Assembly: GCA_027563935.2 (NCBI GenBank)
Contig: CM050447.1
Coordinates: 82,383,461-82,447,460 of the forward strand
Length of the DNA: 64,000 nt
From: Costus lasius
Lineage: Eukaryota > Streptophyta > Magnoliopsida > Zingiberales > Costaceae
Reading direction: 5' to 3'
Both the position numbers and the translations under genes were made by a program. The notes beneath the pieces were generated by a model, which had not been told where the DNA came from, did no database searches, and was given only the letters and a program-made list of their open reading frames with translations. Shown in pieces: positions 57,829 through 64,000 of this stretch. Numbering within the stretch: the first letter of the stretch is position 1; every line of letters starts with the position of its first letter.

Positions 57829-60800
57829 ACAACCACCTCACATGATAAAGGACATGGTGCGACTTCAGAATGAGAAGAAGAGAGACAAGGCTTCATCTTC
57901 ATACTCAGGTATTTATGTTACTGAAGTCAACCTTTCTACTTCTATGTCATGGGTATTGGATACCGCATGTGGAGCTCATATTTGTACAAATATGCAGGGG
58001 CTCAAGAAAAGTAGTTCGGTGCGGCCTGGAGAGATTGACCTACGGGTTGGAAACGGGGCATAAGTTGCTGTTGTTGCTGTAGGAGTTTTGACTCTCTCTC
58101 TCTCTACCTTCTGGACTTCAATTAGAACTAGATCATTGCTATTATGCACCTTCACTTACTAAAAACATTGTATCCATTTCACATTTGCAAACATGTTTTA
58201 TGGGAAGGGTACTTTGTGCAATGGGTTATATGTCTTGGACATGGATAGTTCTATATTTAATAAAAATAACAAAATGATCAAACTGAGTGGTTCAGTTGGT
58301 GCCTTCCTATGGCATTGTCAATTAGCCCATATAAATAATAATTGCATCCAACAACTCCATACAAATGAGTTATTTGATTTAAGTTCCATGGAGGAATTTG
58401 ATACTTGTGAGTCTTGTTTATTGGGGAATATGACAAAGGCGCCATTCACCAAGATTGGTGAGAGGGCAGGAGGTTTATTGGATCTTATAATAGTGATGTG
58501 TGTGGGCCATTCAGTAAACAAGCCAGAGGAGTGTACAACTACTTCATCACATTTACTGATGACTTCAGTAGATATGGTTATGTCTATCTGATGAGACAAA
58601 AGTCTGAATCCTTTCAGAAATTCAAGGTGTTCAAAAATAAAGTAGAGAACCAGCTTGAAAGATCCATTAAAACTCTTCGATCAAATCGTGGTGGAGAGTA
58701 CCTGAGCGATGAGTTCTTCGACTATCTAAGAGAGTGTGGGATCTTATCCCTACTCACTCCCCCTAGGAGACCACAATGGAATGGAATGAGTGAGAGGAGA
58801 AATTGAACCTTGTTAGACATGGTTCGGTCCATGATGAGTCACGCAACTTTACCACCCTCATTCTGGGGTTTTGCACTTGAGACAGCTTCTATTATACTGA
58901 ATAACGTTCCATCTAAGAGTGTCTCTAAGATACCATATGAGGTATGGAGTGCGAGATGCCCTAACCTCTCGTTTATCAGGATCTAGGGATGTGAGGCTTA
59001 TATCAAACGTCATGATTCTAGCAAGCTAGAACCTAGATCTGATAAATGTCTGTTTGTGGGGTATCCTAAGGAAACTAAATGATACTACTTCTATGTTCCC
59101 ACCGAGAACAAAGTTTTTGTTGCTCGGGGTGCTTCCTTTCTAGAGAAAGAATTTCTTATGAGAGAAGTCAGTGGAGGGAAGTTTCACTTGGACGAGGTTC
59201 AAGTGCAACCACAAGACACACAGATGGAACCTGAGCCACCTGCAACGGTTGCTAGGCAGCCTGAGGCTCAGACACAGGTCCTGTGTAGGTCTAGAAGGAT
59301 TCATCATGCACCTGAGAGGTATGGGTCGTTGCTGACCCAACACGACGGGGGCTTCATCATTAAGGATGAACACAGGACTTATGATGAGGCAGTCAGTGGA
59401 CCGGACTCCGAGAGATGGCTTGACGCCATGCGATCTGAGATGGATTCCATGTCAACTAACCAAGTCTGGGATTTGGTTGAGCTGCTTGATGGGGTAAAAC
59501 CCATAGGGTGTAAATGGGTATTCAAAAGGAAGACTGACATGGATGGCAACATAGTTACCTATAAGGGTAGACTAGTGGCTAAAGGATTCAAACAAGTCCA
59601 CGGGGTGCACTATGATGAAACCTTCTCGCCTGTTGCCATGATCAAATCCATTTAGTTCTACTTACTATAGCTACATATAATTACTATGAGATATGGCAGA
59701 TGGATGTTAAGACAGCGTTCCTTAACAGGAGGCTGACAGAGGACGTGTATATGACACAACCTGATGGTTTCATCCATCCTGCAGATGCCAATAATGTCTA
59801 CAGGCTAAAGAAATCCATTTATGGATTAAAGCAAGAGTCTCGAAGTTGGAATCTTCAGTTTGATGAAGATGTAAGAGATTATGGCTTTATCAAAGCAAAG
59901 ATGACGCCTGTGTGTACAGAAAATTCAGTGGGAGCTTGGTGACTTTTCTGGTCTTGTATGTCGATGACATACTGCTCATCAGAAATGACATCCCTAGTCT
60001 TCAGTCTGTGAAGACATGGTTAGGGAAGTGTTTCAAGATGAAGGACTTAGGGGAGGCCGCCTATATCCTAGGCATGAGGATCTACTGGGAAAGATCCAAG
60101 AGGCTCCTGGCCCTTAGTCAGAGTACCTACATTGATAAGGTCCTGGAGAGGTACAACTTCGAGCAATCCAAGAAGGGGTACCTTCCAGTGTGACATGGTC
60201 TTACTCTCTTAAAGAGCTAGTGTCCCACCATATAGGCTGAGAGGGATGACATGAGTCGAGTGCCCTATGCTTCGGCAGTGGGATCGATCATGTATACAAT
60301 ATTGTGTACTAGACCAAATGTGGCTTATGTTGTGAGCATAACTAGCCGATACCAATCCAATCCAGGTCTGTAGCACTGGGTGGCTGTAAAGAACATCCTT
60401 AAGTATCTGAGAAGAACAAAGGATCTGTTCTTGGTCTATAGGGGATAGGAAGAGCTCTGTGTTCATGGCTACACTAATGCGCCATTCTAGTCTGACCCTA
60501 ACGACTTCAGATTGCAGGCCGGCTATGTGTTCAAGATGAATGGAGGCGCTGTATGCTGGAAGAACTTCAAGCAATCCACCATAGCTGATTCTACAACCAA
60601 GGCTGAGTATGTGGCCGCTTCTGACGCAGCCAAAGAAGTAGTTTGGATGAGGAAGTTCATTTATGAACTTCAGGTGGTTCCAAGTGCAGTGGATCCCATT
60701 GAGCTCTACTGTGACAACAATGGGGCAATTGCATAAGCCAAGGAACTAAGGTCTCGTCAAAAGTCCAAACACATACTTAGAAGATTTCACCTGATCAGAG

Positions 60801-60940
60801 AGATCATTGACCAAGGCGATGTCAAAATTAGCAGAGTTGACATAGAGAATAATCTAGCAGACCCACTGACCAAGGCTTTGGTGCAGCAAAAGCATGATGG
60901 TCATGCTAGAGATATGGGGTTGAGGTTCCTCAACCTCTAG
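57829..60940 (+). pseudogene. Copia polyprotein remains (protease to RNase H)
   Basis: In order: protease (SWVLDTACGAHICTN, near 57945), integrase zinc region (LWHCQLAHIN), integrase core (KTLRSNRGGEYLS, WNGMSERRN), RT (YDEAVSGPDSERWLDAM, WVFKRKTDMDGN, DVKTAFLNR, LYVDDILLIRNDIP) and RNase H (YVAASDAAKEVVW, ELYCDNNGAIA), ending near DPLTKALVQQK. Many stops and frameshifts occur, for example a stop right after SERRN at 58804. The second catalytic Asp of the integrase is Asn (RSNRGG); the intact copia has RSDRGG. Confidence 0.92.
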
Positions 60941-60961
60941 GTCTAAGTGCAAGTGGGAGAT

Positions 60962-60997
60962 TGTTGGTGTGTATGCCCTGAGACCTAGTATCGGTCC

Positions 60998-61072
<75 letters not shown>

Positions 61073-62050
61073 TTCTGGCATTGTCAGTATCAATGTTTGT
61101 CTGCATTTGCGATTATATACTTACATGATAATATCCCTGGAGACATATCAGATCTATGCTCAAATGGTTGTCCCCAGTCGATGTACCTGAGTGGATATGG
61201 GACATCTCTGGTACTTGTGAGACTGGTATATGGGCTGGTTAGGTACGAAGTGCTAACGCAAACATATGGTTATAACAGTGGTAGATATACTGGACCGACC
61301 CGCTGTGAGGCAATGACTTGGTGTTATGAGTTATCCTCACAAGTGACAGGAGATGCATTGATCCCTTGACTTGAGGTCATTGACCGTTCTATATGCTTAG
61401 GGACTTGCTTTGATACAACCTAACACCTTGCTATAGCTGGGAGGTAATAACAGTTGCCATTGAGCATGTCACAACCTATATGAGAAGGTCAATGGACAGA
61501 CAAATGATTTGCCCCTTCTTGAGGGAAGCTTGATATCCATAGAGCTCCTATATGGTTCTATGACTGAAAGTGTATGGCCATACCCAGGTGAGAATCTGAT
61601 TTAGTCATGACTATGTGATTGGGTGAAAACAAGTGGTGACACACTTGTCCAATTGGATATCAGTTTGGCAAAGAGACTGTAATGCATCTATACCTAGTTG
61701 CGATGATGGGGATGTCGATGTCGATATCCATTCCGATGACCTGGGTAGGCGCAAGGCTTAAAGAAGGTGATCAAAGGCTTGGATCTTTTTCCCGAGGCAA
61801 GCATCAGGCGAGGAAGAAGAGAGCTCGAGGCATCCGTGTGTGTGAGACTGCAGAGGGCGCACGCTTGGGCGCCTACCTCGACATCGGCCTCATCTTGCTC
61901 CTAAGGTATTTTCTATCTCATCGTGTCGACCCCCTCGCAAGATGATCTTCACTGGGTTTTTGGGACCGGCCTGTGTCGAGGATATTCTTCTACTGTGCAT
62001 GTATTGTAACATTCATAAAAATTGTAAAATATCCCCGGGGTTTCCCAACA
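60962..62050 (+). repeat. 3' LTR of the decayed copia element (1089 bp)
   Basis: The purine tract AAGTGGGAGAT precedes TGTTGGTGTGTATGCC at 60962. The LTR ends GGGGTTTCCCAACA at 62050. It contains a TA microsatellite at 61004-61070. It is followed directly by another copia gag in the opposite orientation. Confidence 0.85.
61004..61070. repeat. TA dinucleotide microsatellite
   Basis: About 33 uninterrupted TA units lie inside the copia LTR. Confidence 0.98.
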
Positions 62051-62345
62051 AGAAGCACATTTCAGATCATATTGCCCTCATAATTCTGGTGGCATGTTAG
62101 TCAGCATCAAACTAGCAACCTCCAAAGTATCTACCTGATGTTTATCAAAACCATCATTCTCAGCCGCTGAGGCCGAGCATAGAAGTGGCTCAAGAATAGG
62201 CTGCTTAAGGATATATAGCTTCCTCTCAAGCCTGAGGACAATCCTCAAGTACATATATATACCAATCTAGTAAATTGGTTCCAACCAACTTATCCATTTC
62301 TAGGATAGATTGTAGTGACCATCTGCCATTGTTCGTAGCCATTGA
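62051..62345 (-). pseudogene. N-terminal gag fragment of a third copia element
   Basis: The minus strand starts ATGGCTACGAAC at 62345 and encodes MATNNGRWSLQSILEMDKLV, then YLRIVLRLERKLYIL in another frame. It resembles the N-terminus of the intact copia gag (SLLEREKF..LKIILKAERKLYVLE). The frameshift lies in a TATATATA stretch, and a stop follows near 62073. It is cut off at 62050 by the LTR of the second copia. Confidence 0.78.
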
Positions 62346-62581
62346 TCTACAACAACCAAGAAAGCAGATTAGTACTACTTTGAAATATTTAATCTAGACT
62401 TTAATTAAATGATCATGGCTCCCACTATTTTAATCGAATTGATAACCCACAAAGTGAATCGAGAAATCCAAGATTTCCTAGTGGGATAATATCCTTTTTT
62501 CACATGAGGTTTTGCATCCCACGAGAGTGGGATGAAATGCACAAAGTGACTCGTACTTCTTAAGGTGAGCACGCCGGCTAA
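62346..62581 (-). other. Leader fragment of the third copia element
   Basis: This lies upstream of the gag start. It contains a perfect hairpin CATCCCAC (62515-62522) and GTGGGATG (62527-62534) with a GAGA loop, about 180 nt from the gag ATG. It ends where the next LTR begins. Confidence 0.5.
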
Positions 62582-63537
62582 TGCTGTCGCAAATGCACTG
62601 CTTTATCGAAGTAATAAAAAGATTATCGTTCCCAATGAGGATCTAGCGGTCAAGTACCGATTACACGACTTATTTATATCTAGACGGATCAGTTTGTAGT
62701 TTTGTTTGAACCCTAAGTATGAAAAGCAACAAAGGTAGCATTTTTGGGCAAAAATCAGTTTTGAAAAGGTCAGGACTCGAGGTTTCACCACACTCACAAT
62801 AATGAATTTAAAAAAAAAATAAATCTTTGAATAGAAAATTATAGTGTTGAATGGAATTTTTCCAAAGGTACATATTACCTACTCCCGAAGCATAATCTGG
62901 TACCTAATTATACTAATTTCCTACTCTTGTGATAATTAACGCAACTAGGTCCTTTAAGCTCTATAAAAAACCTTGAAATCCTTCAAACAAACCCAAACTA
63001 CTCTCGTGATTGGATTTGTAAGTTTGAAAAGAATAATTCCGACGTCACAATTCACCTCTCGGTCCTTCTCGCGACATCTAAGACATAAACATACTTAGCC
63101 AGAGTAAATCACATAAATAAACTCAATTCTGATCAAATCAACTCTATAATAATCATGACAAAAACTTTAATAAAAAAGGTTTAATTCAAAGATCGTCAGC
63201 GGGCCACAGGTGTAAATGTTTCTATTACTGTTGCGTGTATTCAAAGCCCGTGAATGACTCACGGCCACGGGTGTGAAAATTACATTTGACCTCTGTTTTG
63301 CCTCAAATTTGATGTACGGCCTCGTCTTTTCATCATGAATCATGTCATGGCCTCAAAACTCATATAATCGATCATTTTTGGGTGATTTAACATATATTTT
63401 AACGAAAACCAAGAAAAGTAAAGTTTATAAACCATAGGAGATAAAAAATACTATAAATTAGTATGAAATCATACAATTAAGCCAAAAATATCATACAAAA
63501 TATAGGAAAAAAAACATAATGTAAATGCAACTCATCA
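62582..63537 (-). repeat. 3' LTR of another Athila-like element ('E'), 956 bp
   Basis: The minus strand starts TGATGAGTTGCATTTAC (63537) and ends GCATTTGCGACAGCA (62582). It shares the TCGAAGTAATAAAAAG, GTTTCACCACAC and CACCTCTCGGTCC blocks with other LTRs of this type here. A CTCACGGCCACGGGTG palindrome lies near 63258. The shorter length separates it from the A, B and F families. Confidence 0.8.
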
Positions 63538-64000
63538 AAATACCATAGACTTAGAATTTTGCTTGTCCTCAAGCAATACCATATTATGTAAAGAGAATGT
63601 AAAGATAAGAAACACTTGCTCGTTCTTCCCCTAATCATGTTCTTTGTCCGCAATTTATGCAACCAATTTTTCAAAGCTTGAGAAATTTAAGAAATAACAT
63701 GATAGAAATAAATTCTCAAGACTTTACAATCCAAGATGGATAAAAGTCATGACTCATGTTATCTCAACCAATCTCTACTTACTAAGCATCAAATACTTTC
63801 ACTTTAATAAATCCAATTTACCTGACAGAATATATTTCAATTTCTAGAAATATGGTGATGTTTAAAGTAAGAGGCTTTTATGGCAAACTAATCTTTAAAC
63901 GGTGATATGCCCTTTCTTGTTAGCATCATAACAATATTTAAAGTATACCACATAGTAGTATAATATAACTCATAGTCTTAATAAAAAGTCAGTAGAGTTG
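63538..64000 (-). other. 3' internal region of element E, running off the window
   Basis: Next to the LTR the minus strand reads GCTTGAGGACAAGCAAAATT, the same stretch that precedes the LTR in element B and at 56100. The rest is A/T-rich, non-coding post-pol spacer. The coding part, if present, lies beyond the window. Confidence 0.65.

Larger units (their letters stand above)
57829..62050 (+). mobile_element. Decayed Ty1/copia element, 5' part missing
   Basis: It starts directly after the Athila-like LTR, inside the gag-protease part of a copia polyprotein, and runs to a 3' LTR. The gag N-terminus, leader and 5' LTR are absent. The simplest history is that the B-type element inserted into this copia and a deletion then removed the left arms of both. 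The polyprotein resembles that of 5730-9614 but the LTRs are different. Confidence 0.88.

Overview
The window is plant nuclear DNA, made almost entirely of nested LTR retrotransposons around one recognisable host gene. That gene (50697-51164) is an intron-free, GC-rich coding region for a XERICO-type RING-H2 protein. Its GC-rich codon use against an AT-rich background suggests a monocot with a large, repeat-filled genome. This is inference; I cannot name the species.

Left block (1-3074): an Athila-like LTR with a degenerate primer-binding site on the + strand, split by a solo copia LTR (376-2058) that has a perfect TATTC target duplication.

Central nest (about 3075-44205): one old Athila-type Ty3/gypsy element ('A', minus strand) is the host for four later insertions. 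These are: a young and apparently complete Ty1/copia element (3988-13046; LTRs differ at only about 5 of 1722 positions; TSD GAAAG; intact 1294-codon gag-pol); a non-autonomous Athila relative ('B', 14884-22692) without pol but with one 468-codon ORF; a chromovirus-like gypsy element on the + strand ('C', 25847-34027; TSD GAAAG; one 1543-codon frame broken only by five stop codons); and an older relative of C on the minus strand ('D', 34364-42729). The pieces of A's gag, protease, reverse transcriptase, RNase H and integrase read in order across the insertions.

Right of the nest (42983-44831) two LTR ends of related families sit head to head. Then comes a lower-density region (44832-53590) with a second solo LTR (47214-48760, TSD GTTAT) and the XERICO-like gene. 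The right end (53592-64000) holds the 3' half of a second B-type element on the + strand, a decayed copia element (57829-62050) inserted into a third copia gag, and the 3' LTR of another Athila-like element that runs off the window.

The most promising undescribed signals are non-coding. (1) The leader of the young copia element carries two 34-nt stem-loops that differ by paired compensatory changes. (2) Two B-type elements share a duplicated 60-nt stem-loop unit in the 3' non-coding region. (3) Several LTR families carry arrays of short palindromes with an ACGG/CCGT core; in A, B and the B-like fragment the array occurs both in the LTR and in the post-pol spacer, with the same motif version in both places. 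(4) The B ORF joins a gag-like zinc-knuckle segment to a long acidic tail, and its last residues recur in the second B-type element.
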